DNA of 64,000 bases from Micromonospora wenchangensis (GCF_002210435.1 NZ_MZMV01000038.1:1-64000); one strand, 5' to 3'. Positions 10,476 through 19,868 are shown, counted from the first letter of the stretch. A program made the numbers and translations. The notes: generated by a model from the sequence alone, not told the origin.

Positions 10476-11237
10476 ATGCCGGGCACCCGTGGGACGCGGT
10501 GGACGTCCCGACTGCCCCAGGCGGTCGCCGCGATGCCCTGGCTGCTCGCCTCGATCGGGGTGATCGTGCTGCTCCTGCTGCTGGTCAAGGCGTTGGTGGC
10601 GGTGCTGGGTCACGACCGCTACACCGAGCACGGCGCCGGTTCACGCAGCGAGGCCGTGATGGTGCCCGGGGTACCGGTGACGACCGGGCCGGTGACGGCG
10701 ACGCCGTCGCCGTCACCCACCCGCACCAGGCGGGCCACCACCGGTGGCGGGACGGGCGTGGTGCCGTCCGCGACCGGTCGGACGCCCGTCGCGTCCCGGT
10801 CGGCCAGCCCGTCGGCGTCGGTGTCGCCGACGACGGTGGCCCTGACGCCGCCGCCGACCACGCTGCTCAACGACGACGCCCCGGGCATCACCTACCGGGG
10901 GCGGTGGGCGGTCTCGCGGAACCGGCCGTTCGGCGACCACCGCGACGACGTGCACTACACCGTCCACGACGGGGACTCGTTCAGCTTCACGTTCACCGGC
11001 ACCGGCCTGGACTACATCACCTCGCGGGACCCCGAGTACGGTGACGCCGACGTGTGGGTCGTCGACTCCGGTGGGCGACCGGTGAAGCAGCAGCGGGTGA
11101 GCGCGCGGGCACACCGTTACCAGCCGCAGCAGACCGTGTTCAGCGTGCAGGGGCTGCCGGCCGGGCGGTACACCATCTGGGCGGTCAAACGCGGCGGGGT
11201 CTACTTCCAGGTGGACGCGTTGCGGGTGCGCGGCTGA
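10476..11237 (+). CDS. Membrane-anchored extracellular protein with C-terminal beta-sandwich domain
   Basis: This 253-residue protein has one strong transmembrane segment (about residues 22-45), then a long Pro/Thr/Ser-rich stalk to about residue 128. A folded C-terminal domain follows (ITYRGRWAVS, HYTVHDGDSFSFTFTGTGLD, then aromatic strands). That domain resembles carbohydrate-binding or jelly-roll modules found at the ends of glycoside hydrolases, but I cannot name a family. The ATG follows GAGGAGGG. The promoter block around 10438-10475 (TAATCT then GGGTCGACC) resembles that of the next gene at 11343, which has the same anchor-stalk-domain plan. Confidence 0.7.
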   Translation: MPGTRGTRWTSRLPQAVAAMPWLLASIGVIVLLLLLVKALVAVLGHDRYTEHGAGSRSEAVMVPGVPVTTGPVTATPSPSPTRTRRATTGGGTGVVPSATGRTPVASRSASPSASVSPTTVALTPPPTTLLNDDAPGITYRGRWAVSRNRPFGDHRDDVHYTVHDGDSFSFTFTGTGLDYITSRDPEYGDADVWVVDSGGRPVKQQRVSARAHRYQPQQTVFSVQGLPAGRYTIWAVKRGGVYFQVDALRVRG

Positions 11238-11342
11238 CGGGACAAACGAACTGTCCGGTTAGGACAAAGTCCGGACGTTGGGTACTTTCCGACAATCGCC
11301 TGAATCGTTACTCTTCTCGGACGGGGCCGACCAGGGAGGGTC

Positions 11343-12113
11343 ATGTCCGGCATGCGTCGCGCGCAACCGCGGGCACACGGAGCGGGTGCGTTGGCGTCGT
11401 CGCCCTGGGTCGTGGTCGCCACCGGCGTGCTGGTGATGGTGGTGCTCCTGATCGTCGCGCTGGCCTCGTACCGCAGCCGGGGGCCGGCGTTCGAGGCCCG
11501 GCCGGCCGATCCGCTGCCGACGTACTCGCTGCCCGGATCGGGGGCGACGAACCCGGCCCGGGTGGCGGCGAACCTTCCCGAGCCGGTCGTCCCCGGGCTG
11601 ACGCCCCGTCGCACCGATCCGCCTCCGGTCGAGGTGCCCGTGGTGGTCGTGCCGGGCGGGCCGTCGGGCGGGGACGACGTGCCCACCCCGTCGGCCGGCG
11701 GGGTCGTGCCACCGCCCGGCGACCCGGGTGGTGGGCAGCCCCGGCCGACCACGCCCGCGCCGCCACCGCCGGCCGCGCCGCCGTCGTCGCCGGTGACCGG
11801 CCGGTTCAGCGTGCGGGACAGTTGGAACAACGAGGCGTTCATCGGTGAGGTGCTGCTCTACAACCGCGACCGGGTGTCCCGGCCGTGGACGGTCCGGTTG
11901 GTGCCGCCGCCGGGCAGCCGGCTGGTCACCTCGTGGGTCGAGGGCGCCCCGCAGGGCACTCCCCGGATGTCCGGCGGGGTGTTCACGTACACCAGCGGGG
12001 TGAACGTCGGGCCCGGCGCCTCGGTGCCGTTGCGGTTCCACTTCGAGAACACCGGCGGCAGCATCCGGCCGTCGCGGTGCACGGTCGACGGGGTGCCCTG
12101 CTCCGGACTGTGA
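11343..12113 (+). CDS. Membrane-anchored protein with Pro-rich stalk and CBM2-like domain
   Basis: This 256-residue protein has an N-terminal transmembrane anchor (about residues 20-42, WVVVATGVLVMVVLLIVALA) and a Pro/Gly/Asp-rich stalk to about 150. The C-terminal domain (FSVRDSWNNEAFIGEVLLYN, RPWTVRLVPPPG, TSWVEGAP) matches the strand pattern of family 2 cellulose/chitin-binding modules. The usual terminal disulfide is not conserved in the normal places: the two Cys are close together in CTVDGVPC at the end. It may hold cells on polysaccharide. A 15-bp palindrome at 11252-11266 (TGTCC-N5-GGACA) lies upstream. The ribosome site is AGGGAGGG. Confidence 0.72.
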   Translation: MSGMRRAQPRAHGAGALASSPWVVVATGVLVMVVLLIVALASYRSRGPAFEARPADPLPTYSLPGSGATNPARVAANLPEPVVPGLTPRRTDPPPVEVPVVVVPGGPSGGDDVPTPSAGGVVPPPGDPGGGQPRPTTPAPPPPAAPPSSPVTGRFSVRDSWNNEAFIGEVLLYNRDRVSRPWTVRLVPPPGSRLVTSWVEGAPQGTPRMSGGVFTYTSGVNVGPGASVPLRFHFENTGGSIRPSRCTVDGVPCSGL

Positions 12114-12154
12114 CCCGCCGGCCGCTGTCCGGACCACCTGTCGATCCCGGGTTC

Positions 12155-12223
12155 TGCAAGGTTGCTGCCGTATTGCAGCCGTGTTTGCAAGGCATTGCAG
12201 AATCTTTCGGCAAGGGCTAGCGT
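12155..12223 (+). promoter_or_regulatory. Promoter with LacI-type (MalR-like) operator repeats for amylopullulanase
   Basis: Several TTGCA(A/G) units occur at 12155-12160, 12173-12178, 12184-12191 and 12195-12200. The last is an ideal -35 (TTGCAG), 17 bases before the -10 TAGCGT at 12218-12223. Streptomyces amylase genes carry similar CTTGCAG/CTTGCAAG repeats bound by the LacI-family repressor MalR, so maltose or maltodextrin induction is likely. The predicted leader is about 28 nt with an AGGAAGG ribosome site. Confidence 0.7.
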
Positions 12224-12256
12224 GCGGGCGAATCAGCGACCATAGGAAGGCCGTCG

Positions 12257-15200
12257 ATGAAACCCCCGCTGCCGCGCAAGGCGCTGCTCGCCCTGGTCTC
12301 CACCCTCACCCTCGCTCTCGTCGGCCTCCCGGTCGCCGTCCGTCAACTCGGCGCCGACGCCACCGACCGGCCGTCCACCATCGACGCCCTCGCCGCGGCC
12401 GGCGCCGCCCAGTGGGACGCCGAACCCGCCACCGAGGCGCTGCTCGCCGCCGGCACCGGTAAGGGACGCGCCGAACAGTTCTACTTCGTCCTGCCGGACC
12501 GGTTCGCCAACGGCGACCGCCGCAACGACACCGGCGGCCTGACCGGGGACCGGCTGCGCACCGGCCTCGACCCCACCGACAAGGGCTTCTACCACGGCGG
12601 CGACCTCAAGGGCGTCATCGACAAGCTCGACTACATCCAGGGCCTCGGCACCACCGCCATCTGGCTGGCGCCGGTGTTCAAGAACCGGCCCGTGCAGGGC
12701 AGCGGCGCGGACGTCTCCGCCGGCTACCACGGCTACTGGATCACCGACTTCACCCAGGTCGACCCGCACTTCGGCAGCAACGAGGAGATGAAGCGGCTGG
12801 TGAAGCTCGCCCACCAGCGGGGCATCCGGGTCTACCTCGACGTCATCGTCAACCACACCGCCGACGTCATCAAATATGCCGAGGACAGGTACGCCTACGT
12901 CGACAAGAAGACCGCGCCGTACACCGACGCGCAGGGGCGCGAGTTCGAGGACCGCAACTACGCCGACGGCACCCGGGACTTCCCGACGGTGAACCGGGAC
13001 TCCGGGGCGTACACGCCGACCTTCGCCAGCCCCGCCGACGCGAAGGTCAAGGTCCCGGCCTGGCTGAACGACCCGACGATGTACCACAACCGGGGTGACT
13101 CCACCTTCTCCGGCGAGAACAGCGAGTACGGCGACTTCTACGGCCTCGACGACCTGTGGACCGAACGGCCCGAGGTGGTCCGGGGCCTGACCAAGGCGTA
13201 CGGCGACTGGATCGCCAGCACCGACGTCGACGGGTTCCGGCTGGACACCGTCAAGCACGTCAACCTCGACTTCTGGCCGCAGTTCAGCCAGGGCATCAAG
13301 CGCGCCGCCGACAAGGCGGGGAAGAAGGACTTCTTCATGTTCGGCGAGGTCTACAGCGCCGACCAGGAGGTCACCTCCACCTACGTGCGGCGCGGCGGGC
13401 TGCCGGCCACCCTCGACTTCTCCTTCCAGGAGGCGGCGCGCGGCTACGTCACCGCCGACGGCTCGGCCAAGGCGCTGGCCGACGTCTACGCCAAGGACCC
13501 GCTGTACGCCGCGCGGGACACCGACGCCGGTCGGCTGACCACCTTCCTCGGCAACCACGACATGGGTCGGATCGGCTCGTTCATCGCCGCCGCCGGGGGC
13601 GACGACGCCCGCCAGCTCGGCCGGGACCGGCTCGCCCACCAGCTGATGTTCCTCACCCGGGGGCAGCCTGTCGTCTACTCCGGCGACGAGCAGGGCTTCA
13701 CCGGGCCGGGCGGGGACAAGGACGCCCGGCAGGACATGTTCGCCACCCGCACGGCGGACTACCTCGACGACGACCTGATCGGCACCACCCGCACCCACGC
13801 CAGCGACCAGTACGACACCACCCACCCGCTCTACCGGACCATCGCCGAGCTGGGCCGGCTGCGGGCCGCGCACCCCGGCCTGCGCGACGGCGTGCAGGTC
13901 ACCCGGTACGCCGCCGACGGGCCGGGCGTCTTCGCCTTCTCCCGGATCTCCCCGGCCGACCGCACCGAGTACCTCGCCGCGGTGAACAACGCCGGCACCC
14001 CGCAGACTGTCACCGTGCAGACCTGGTCCCCCGGCATCACCTTCACCGGCATCTACGGCGGCACGGCCACCCCGACCGCCGGCACCGACGGAAAGCTGAG
14101 CCTGACCGTGCCCGCCGGATCGGCCGTGGTGCTCCGGGCCGGCCGACCCGTGCCCCAGGCCACCGCGAAGCCGGCCGTCACCCTCACCGAGCCGGGCACC
14201 GACCCGGTCGCCACCCGGGCCGCCGTCACCGCGCAGGTGACAGGTGACCCGCTGGCCACCGTCACCGTCGCCGCCCGGGTCGCGGGTGGCAGGTGGACGC
14301 TGCTGGGCAGCGCGCACACCGCGCCGTACACCGTGCATCACGACCTGACCGGCCTGGCCGGGGGCACCCGGGTCGAGTACAAGGCGGTCGTGCGCGACGG
14401 GAAGGGACGCACCACCGCCACCCGGTCGACCGGTGTGGTCGGCACCCCGGCGCAGGGCGCGTCCCGGGACTGGGTGGTGGTGCACTACCAGCGCCCCGCC
14501 GGGGACTACGCCGACTGGGGGCTCTACGCCTGGGGTGACCTCGACCCGGCGTACGTCACGCAGTGGCCCGCCGGGCAGCCGTTCGCCGGCGAGGACTCGT
14601 ACGGCCGGTTCGCCTGGGTGAAGCTCAAGCCCGGCGCGAAGTCCGTCGGGTTCCTCGTGGTCGACAAGACGGGCACCAAGGACGTCGCCAACGACCGTAC
14701 CGTCGACGTGACCGCCACCGGCGAGGTCTGGGTCAAGCAGGGCGACCCGGCGCTCTATCCCACCCGGCAGGCCGCCACCGGCGAACCCGACCCGCCCGCC
14801 GACCCGGGCACCGCGATCATCCACTGGCGCAAGGCCGACAACGACTACGCCGGCTGGGGCCTGCACCTGTGGGACGGGGCGGCCACCCCGACCGACTGGT
14901 CGAGCCCGCTGCCGCCCGAGAGGGTCGACTCGTTCGGCGCGCTGTTCCGGGTGCCGCTGGCGGCCGGCGCGACCGGGTTGAACTACATCATCCACCGGGG
15001 CGACACCAAGGACCAGCCCGACGACCAGCGACTCGACCTGACCGGGGTGGGCCACGAGGTCTGGCTGCTGGGCGGGGTGCCCGGCCGGCTGCTGCCCGCC
15101 ACCGCCACCGGGGCGGCGAAGGATCTCGACATCACCAGGCAGCAGGCGCAGTGGATCGACAGGTCCACCGTCACCTGGGCCGTCGGCCCGACCGACGGCA

Positions 15201-17752
15201 GGGCGTACGCCCTGGTGGCCGCCCCGACAGGTGGGCTGGGTGTGGTCGACGGCGAGCTGTCCGGGACGTACACCTCGTTGCCGTTGCGGGCGCAGCGCAA
15301 CGGGCTCACCGAGACCCAGCGGGCGGCCTTCCCGCACCTGTGGGCCCACCAGGCGTTCCACCTCGACCGGGCCGACCTGGCGAAGGTGCCGGCGGCGCTG
15401 CGCGGGCAGCTCGTGGTCACCGAGCGGGACGCCCGGGGCGTGCTGCTGCGCGCGACCGGGGTGCAGATCCCCGGGGTGCTCGACGACGTCTACCGCGCCG
15501 CCACCGACGCCACGCTGGGTGTCAGCTTCGCCGGTAAGGTGCCCACCCTCGCGGTCTGGGCGCCCACCGCCCGCACCGTCACCCTCGAACTGTCCGACAC
15601 CCCGTCGGCGTCGCCGCGCACGGTGGCGATGCGCCGCGACGACGGCACCGGCGTCTGGTCGGTACGCGGCAGCCGCGACTGGACCGGCAGGTACTACCGC
15701 TACCGGGTGCAAGCCTGGCAGCCGGCCGCCCAGAGGATCGTCACCGCGTCGGTCACCGACCCCTACTCGGTGGCGCTCGCGGCGGACTCCACGCACAGCC
15801 AGATCGTCGACCTGGCCGACCCGGCGCTCGCCCCGCCCGGCTGGTCGGGGCTGCGCAAGCCGGCCGCGCCGCCCGCGTCGCAGGCGCAGGTCTCCGAGCT
15901 GTCGGTACGCGACTTCTCCATCGCCGACGACACCGTGCCGGCCGACCGGCGGGGCACCTACCTGGCCTTCACCGACCCGGACACGGCCGGCATGCGACAC
16001 CTGAAGGCGCTCGGCGACGCCGGGGTCAACTACCTGCACCTGCTGCCGGTGTTCGACTTCGCCACCATCCCCGAGAAGCGGGCCGACCAGCGGCAGCCCG
16101 ACTGCGATCTGGCGGCGCTGCCGCCGGACTCCGACCGGCAGCAGGCGTGCGTCGCGGCGGTGGCCGACACCGACGGCTACAACTGGGGGTACGACCCGCT
16201 GCACTACACCGTCCCCGAGGGCGGGTACGCCGTCGACCCGGGCGGGGCGCGGCGGACCGCCGAGTTCCGCCGGATGGTGGCCGGGATCAACGGCGCGGGC
16301 CTGCGGGTGGTGCTGGACGTGGTCTACAACCACACCTCCGCCGCCGGCACCGACGCGAAGTCGGTGCTGGACCAGGTGGTGCCCGGCTACTACCACCGGC
16401 TGCTCGACGACGGCACCGTCGCCAACTCGACCTGCTGCGCCAACACCGCCCCCGAGCACGCCATGATGGGCAAGCTGGTGGTCGACTCGCTGGTGGTCTG
16501 GGCGAAGCAGTACAAGGTGGACGGCTTCCGGTTCGACCTGATGGGTCACCACCCGAAGGCGAACATCCTGGCCGTCCGGGCCGCGCTGGACCGGCTGACC
16601 CCGGCTCGCGACGGCGTCGACGGCAAGAAGATCCTGCTCTACGGCGAGGGCTGGAACTTCGGCGAGGTCGCCGACGACGCCCGGTTCGTGCAGGCCACCC
16701 AGGCCAACATGGCCGGCACCGGGATCGGCACCTTCAACGACCGGCTGCGCGACGCGGTCCGCGGCGGCGGTCCGTTCGACGGCAACCCGCGCGTGCAGGG
16801 CTTCGCCTCCGGCCTGTACACCGACCCCAACGGCGACGACGTCAACGGCAGCGCCGCCGAGCAGAGGGCCCGGCTGCTGCGCCAGCAGGACCTGATCAAG
16901 GTGGGGTTGACCGGCAACCTGCGCGGCTACCGGTTCACCGACTCCGCCGGCCGGCAGGTCACCGGGGCGCAGGTGGACTACAACGGCTCCCCGGCCGGCT
17001 ACACCGCCGCCCCCGGCGAGGCGGTCACCTACGTCGACGCGCACGACAACGAGATCCTGTACGACGCGCTGGCGTACAAGCTGCCGACCGGCACCTCGGC
17101 GACGGACCGGGCCCGGATGCAGGTGCTGGCCCTGGCCACCACCGCCCTCGGGCAGGGCACCGGGTTCGTGGCGGCCGGTTCGGAGCGGCTGCGCTCGAAG
17201 TCGCTGGACCGCAACTCCTACAACTCAGGTGACTGGTTCAACCAGATCCGCTGGGACTGCGCCCGGGGCAACGGGTTCGGCGCCGGGCTGCCCCCGGCCG
17301 CCGACAACCAGGACAAGTGGCCGTATGCCAAACCGCTGCTGGCCGACCCGGCCCTGGTGCCGGGCTGTGCCGCGATCGACCTGGCCGACGCCCGGTACGC
17401 GGAGCTGCTGCGGATCCGGCGGTCCTCGCCGGTGTTCGGGCTGACCACCGCCGAGCAGGTGCAGCAGCGGGTCGCGTTCCCGCTGTCCGGGGCGAAGGAG
17501 ACCCCGGGGGTGCTCACCATGACCCTGGACGCCCGGGGGCTCGGCGGCCGGTGGACGTCGGTGACCGTGGTCTTCAACGCCACCCCGGCGACGGCGAAGC
17601 AGACGGTGACCGGCCTGCGGGGCACCGACACCGCCCTGCACCCGGTGCTGGCCGGCTCGGCCGACCCGGTGCTGCGGACCGCCTCGTTCGACCGGGCGGC
17701 GGGCACCTTCACCGTGCCGGCGCGCAGCGTGGCGGTCTTCGTGCACCGCTGA
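12257..17752 (+). CDS. Secreted amylopullulanase: GH13 alpha-amylase fused to GH13 pullulanase
   Basis: This 1831-residue exoenzyme has a signal peptide (KALLALVSTLTLALVGLPVAV). The N-terminal GH13 amylase has DVIVNHT near residue 195, DGFRLDTVKHV near 325, FGEVYS near 362 and FLGNHD near 430. An Ig-like region follows, then two pullulanase-associated (CBM41/PUD) modules at about 735-840 and 850-950 (DWVVVHYQRPAGDYADWGLY; AIIHWRKADNDYAGWGLHLW), an N2/CBM48 region, and a pullulanase core. The core shows YNWGYDP near 1308, DVVYNHT near 1354, DGFRFDLMGHH near 1421, YGEGWNFG near 1461 and DAHDNE near 1594. One chain can thus cut alpha-1,4 and alpha-1,6 links of starch, glycogen or pullulan outside the cell. 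Fusions of this kind are known in actinomycetes. It is controlled from the TTGCA repeats upstream. Confidence 0.95.
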   Translation: MKPPLPRKALLALVSTLTLALVGLPVAVRQLGADATDRPSTIDALAAAGAAQWDAEPATEALLAAGTGKGRAEQFYFVLPDRFANGDRRNDTGGLTGDRLRTGLDPTDKGFYHGGDLKGVIDKLDYIQGLGTTAIWLAPVFKNRPVQGSGADVSAGYHGYWITDFTQVDPHFGSNEEMKRLVKLAHQRGIRVYLDVIVNHTADVIKYAEDRYAYVDKKTAPYTDAQGREFEDRNYADGTRDFPTVNRDSGAYTPTFASPADAKVKVPAWLNDPTMYHNRGDSTFSGENSEYGDFYGLDDLWTERPEVVRGLTKAYGDWIASTDVDGFRLDTVKHVNLDFWPQFSQGIKRAADKAGKKDFFMFGEVYSADQEVTSTYVRRGGLPATLDFSFQEAARGYVTADGSAKALADVYAKDPLYAARDTDAGRLTTFLGNHDMGRIGSFIAAAGGDDARQLGRDRLAHQLMFLTRGQPVVYSGDEQGFTGPGGDKDARQDMFATRTADYLDDDLIGTTRTHASDQYDTTHPLYRTIAELGRLRAAHPGLRDGVQVTRYAADGPGVFAFSRISPADRTEYLAAVNNAGTPQTVTVQTWSPGITFTGIYGGTATPTAGTDGKLSLTVPAGSAVVLRAGRPVPQATAKPAVTLTEPGTDPVATRAAVTAQVTGDPLATVTVAARVAGGRWTLLGSAHTAPYTVHHDLTGLAGGTRVEYKAVVRDGKGRTTATRSTGVVGTPAQGASRDWVVVHYQRPAGDYADWGLYAWGDLDPAYVTQWPAGQPFAGEDSYGRFAWVKLKPGAKSVGFLVVDKTGTKDVANDRTVDVTATGEVWVKQGDPALYPTRQAATGEPDPPADPGTAIIHWRKADNDYAGWGLHLWDGAATPTDWSSPLPPERVDSFGALFRVPLAAGATGLNYIIHRGDTKDQPDDQRLDLTGVGHEVWLLGGVPGRLLPATATGAAKDLDITRQQAQWIDRSTVTWAVGPTDGRAYALVAAPTGGLGVVDGELSGTYTSLPLRAQRNGLTETQRAAFPHLWAHQAFHLDRADLAKVPAALRGQLVVTERDARGVLLRATGVQIPGVLDDVYRAATDATLGVSFAGKVPTLAVWAPTARTVTLELSDTPSASPRTVAMRRDDGTGVWSVRGSRDWTGRYYRYRVQAWQPAAQRIVTASVTDPYSVALAADSTHSQIVDLADPALAPPGWSGLRKPAAPPASQAQVSELSVRDFSIADDTVPADRRGTYLAFTDPDTAGMRHLKALGDAGVNYLHLLPVFDFATIPEKRADQRQPDCDLAALPPDSDRQQACVAAVADTDGYNWGYDPLHYTVPEGGYAVDPGGARRTAEFRRMVAGINGAGLRVVLDVVYNHTSAAGTDAKSVLDQVVPGYYHRLLDDGTVANSTCCANTAPEHAMMGKLVVDSLVVWAKQYKVDGFRFDLMGHHPKANILAVRAALDRLTPARDGVDGKKILLYGEGWNFGEVADDARFVQATQANMAGTGIGTFNDRLRDAVRGGGPFDGNPRVQGFASGLYTDPNGDDVNGSAAEQRARLLRQQDLIKVGLTGNLRGYRFTDSAGRQVTGAQVDYNGSPAGYTAAPGEAVTYVDAHDNEILYDALAYKLPTGTSATDRARMQVLALATTALGQGTGFVAAGSERLRSKSLDRNSYNSGDWFNQIRWDCARGNGFGAGLPPAADNQDKWPYAKPLLADPALVPGCAAIDLADARYAELLRIRRSSPVFGLTTAEQVQQRVAFPLSGAKETPGVLTMTLDARGLGGRWTSVTVVFNATPATAKQTVTGLRGTDTALHPVLAGSADPVLRTASFDRAAGTFTVPARSVAVFVHR

Positions 17753-17763
17753 CCCGGACGACG

Positions 17764-17800
17764 ACCGGCCCCCCTCCGCGTGTCGCGGAGGGGGGCCGGT
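17764..17800. terminator. Bidirectional terminator hairpin
   Basis: A perfect 17-bp inverted repeat (17764-17780 with 17784-17800) and a 3-base loop lie between the convergent amylopullulanase and beta-helix genes. Confidence 0.85.
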
Positions 17801-17853
17801 GCGCGTCCTGCCCGGTGTGCCGCCGTCACCGGCCGCACGTCACCCGAGGGTGC

Positions 17854-19533
17854 TCAGCCGAAGCAGTTCGGGATGGTGTCGCCCGGGATGGCCAGGCAGT
17901 TGGTCGGACGGTTCGCGACGATCGCGGACTTGTCGTCCACGTTCACCACGCCCTCGAAGGTGAACACGCCGCCGGGGGCGAGGGTCGCGAAGTTGTTGAC
18001 GACCTTCGTCCGGCTGAGGTTGACCTCGCCGAAGATGTTGAAGATGCCGCCGCCGACGCCGATCGGACCGAGGGCCCGGTTGGCGACGACCTCGGACTCG
18101 CGCACCGTGGTGACGCTGTCCGCGTTGAACAGCCCGCCGCCGAAGAAGCCGGCGGTGTTCTCCTTCAGGTGGCTCTTCTCGATGGTGACCGCGCTGTCGA
18201 ACGCGACGGCCACGCCGCCGCCGACACCGGCGGTGCTGTTCTTGGCCACCGTCGAGTTGTCGACGTTGACCTGGGCGTCCGCCACCGCGAGACCGCCACC
18301 GGCGAGCACCGCGGTGTTCGACAGCAGTTCGGTGTAGCGCACGGTGGTGTTGCCGCCGATGTCGAGCACGCCACCGCCGAAGCCGAGCGTCTCGTTGTCG
18401 GTGATCTTGGACTTCTCGATCAGGACGGTGCCGCCGTCGACGTCCTCGGTGAAGATCTCCGCGGCGCCGTTGGAGATGCCGCCGCCACCGACGATGGCGG
18501 TGTTGTCGGTGATCGTGGACTCGTCGACCTGGAGCAGGCCGGCGTTGAAGATGCCCCCGCCGAAGAAGAAGGCGGTGTTGTGGGCGACCTCGGTGTGCCG
18601 CAGCGACGTGGTGCCGAAGTTGGCCAGCCCGCCGCCGTTGCCGCCGGACTGGTTCAGCACGACCGAGGTGTCGAACAGGTTGGCGGTGCCACCCGGCTGC
18701 ACCAGGATGCCGGCGCCGTCGTTGACGCCCGGCTCCTCGACCAGCGTGGTGGCCTTGCCCGGCTTGGCCTTCGCGCTCGGCGCGGCCTTCACCGCGGCCT
18801 TGCGGGCGGCCTTCGGCGCGGCCTTCAGGCCGGCCTTCGGGTTCGCCTTGCGGGCGGCGAGCGCCTGGGCCAGCGGGGTGCCGGCCTTGACCTGGGCGGC
18901 GATCGCCTGGGAGTCCGAGTAGGCCCCCCACACCGCTGCCGGGGAGACCGGCTGCAACGCCTCGATGGTCTGCCCACCCTTGATGGTCAGGCCCTTGAGG
19001 CTCAGGTGACCGCCCGGACCCACGTTGAGGATCCGGAAGTAGTCGGCGGTGGCGTCCCGGGTGATCGTGGTGTGCTCACCCCGCAGGGTGATGTCCTGGG
19101 TGATCACCGGCAGGCCGTTGCCGTCCTGGTTGCGGGTCAGGTTGTAGGTGCAGCCCTTGGCCAGGTCCAGCACACCGCCGTCGCGGCTGTTGGCGAAGAC
19201 GATGGCCTGGATGAGCCGGTCGGTGTCGCAGGGCACCTCCTTCCCCCGCTCGCGGTCCTTACCGTCGTGGTCGTCCTTGTCGCCACGGTCCGGGCCCTCG
19301 TCGCCACGACCCTCGTCGCCGCGGCCCTGGTCGCCGTCCTTGGTGACCTGCTGAGTGGTGTTCCACTTCAGTCCGCTCACCCCGACCGCCCCGGCGCTGC
19401 CGGCGACGCCCACCGCGGCGAGACTGACCACACCTGTCAACCCGGCGACGCCACTGGCGAGCCAGAGCTTGCGACGGCTCCTGCTCCCCGTCGCCCGCGC
19501 GGAGGCTTCGTTGTTCGTTAGGTAGTTGGACAT
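17854..19533 (-). CDS. Secreted right-handed beta-helix repeat protein
   Basis: This 559-residue protein has a signal sequence after a charged start (RSRRKLWLASGVAGLTGVVSLAAVGVAGSAGA). An acidic/basic stretch (DGDQGRGDEGRGDEG) follows, then parallel beta-helix coils. The first resembles polymorphic membrane protein/pectate-lyase-like rungs (DTDRLIQAIVFANSRDGGVLDLA). Later coils repeat the pattern GGG(I/L)xN(A/F)G with Asn/Thr ladders (STITDNTAIVGGGGISN; TVAKNSTAGVGGGVAV). An unusual Ala/Lys-rich block, about residues 210-262, interrupts the helix. No catalytic Asp cluster of polysaccharide lyases is obvious, so it may be an adhesin or surface structure. The start at 19533 is chosen for the signal peptide; an upstream start at 19626 is unlikely. 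Confidence 0.8.
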   Translation of the reverse strand: MSNYLTNNEASARATGSRSRRKLWLASGVAGLTGVVSLAAVGVAGSAGAVGVSGLKWNTTQQVTKDGDQGRGDEGRGDEGPDRGDKDDHDGKDRERGKEVPCDTDRLIQAIVFANSRDGGVLDLAKGCTYNLTRNQDGNGLPVITQDITLRGEHTTITRDATADYFRILNVGPGGHLSLKGLTIKGGQTIEALQPVSPAAVWGAYSDSQAIAAQVKAGTPLAQALAARKANPKAGLKAAPKAARKAAVKAAPSAKAKPGKATTLVEEPGVNDGAGILVQPGGTANLFDTSVVLNQSGGNGGGLANFGTTSLRHTEVAHNTAFFFGGGIFNAGLLQVDESTITDNTAIVGGGGISNGAAEIFTEDVDGGTVLIEKSKITDNETLGFGGGVLDIGGNTTVRYTELLSNTAVLAGGGLAVADAQVNVDNSTVAKNSTAGVGGGVAVAFDSAVTIEKSHLKENTAGFFGGGLFNADSVTTVRESEVVANRALGPIGVGGGIFNIFGEVNLSRTKVVNNFATLAPGGVFTFEGVVNVDDKSAIVANRPTNCLAIPGDTIPNCFG

Positions 19534-19594
19534 CGGAGCTCTCTGCCCTCTCCTCGTACCAGACAGGGTCGCCGCGCCTGAGCGGACGTCCCCT

Positions 19595-19657
19595 GCTACA
19601 AATCGGTTGTAGCTCCCGAAACCCACGGTATGAGAAGGTTCCTCGCTATGAGGTCAA
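19595..19657 (-). promoter_or_regulatory. Candidate promoter and palindrome of the beta-helix gene
   Basis: On the minus strand TTGACC (19657-19652) lies 18 bases before TCATAC (19633-19628). Downstream, in the presumed leader, is a perfect 7-5-7 palindrome GCTACAA-N5-TTGTAGC at 19595-19613, suitable as an operator or leader hairpin. The promoter boxes are weak matches. The rest of the 335-bp gap up to 19868 contains the pepP terminator and nothing else I can support. Confidence 0.4.
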
Positions 19658-19790
19658 ACCCGAAGAAAGCCCGCCTTGTTTACACGTTCCGGCGGTCGGT
19701 GACCCTGGGGACGATCAGCCCCTCCGTGGTGTGATCCGCGCGGGAGCGCCGCGACGGTGGGCAGCTGCGGGCCTGGTGGGCAGGAAACGA

Positions 19791-19853
19791 CGACGGCCCC
19801 GCCGCCGGAGGCGTCCGCCGAGGGGCGGGACGCGTCCGACGGCGGGGCCGTCG
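19791..19853 (-). terminator. Terminator-like hairpin downstream of aminopeptidase P
   Basis: A 14-bp perfect stem (19791-19804 with 19840-19853) encloses 35 bases that can themselves fold (GCGTCC with GGGACGC). It lies just after the pepP stop on the minus strand. Confidence 0.65.
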
Positions 19854-19868
19854 CGGTGGGTGCGGAGG

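Noticed and set aside
12233..17044. A minus-strand open frame of about 1600 codons opposite the amylopullulanase gene
   Set aside because: It is a high-GC shadow: composition is Gly/Val/Arg/His-rich without any recognisable domain, while the plus strand encodes two complete GH13 enzymes.
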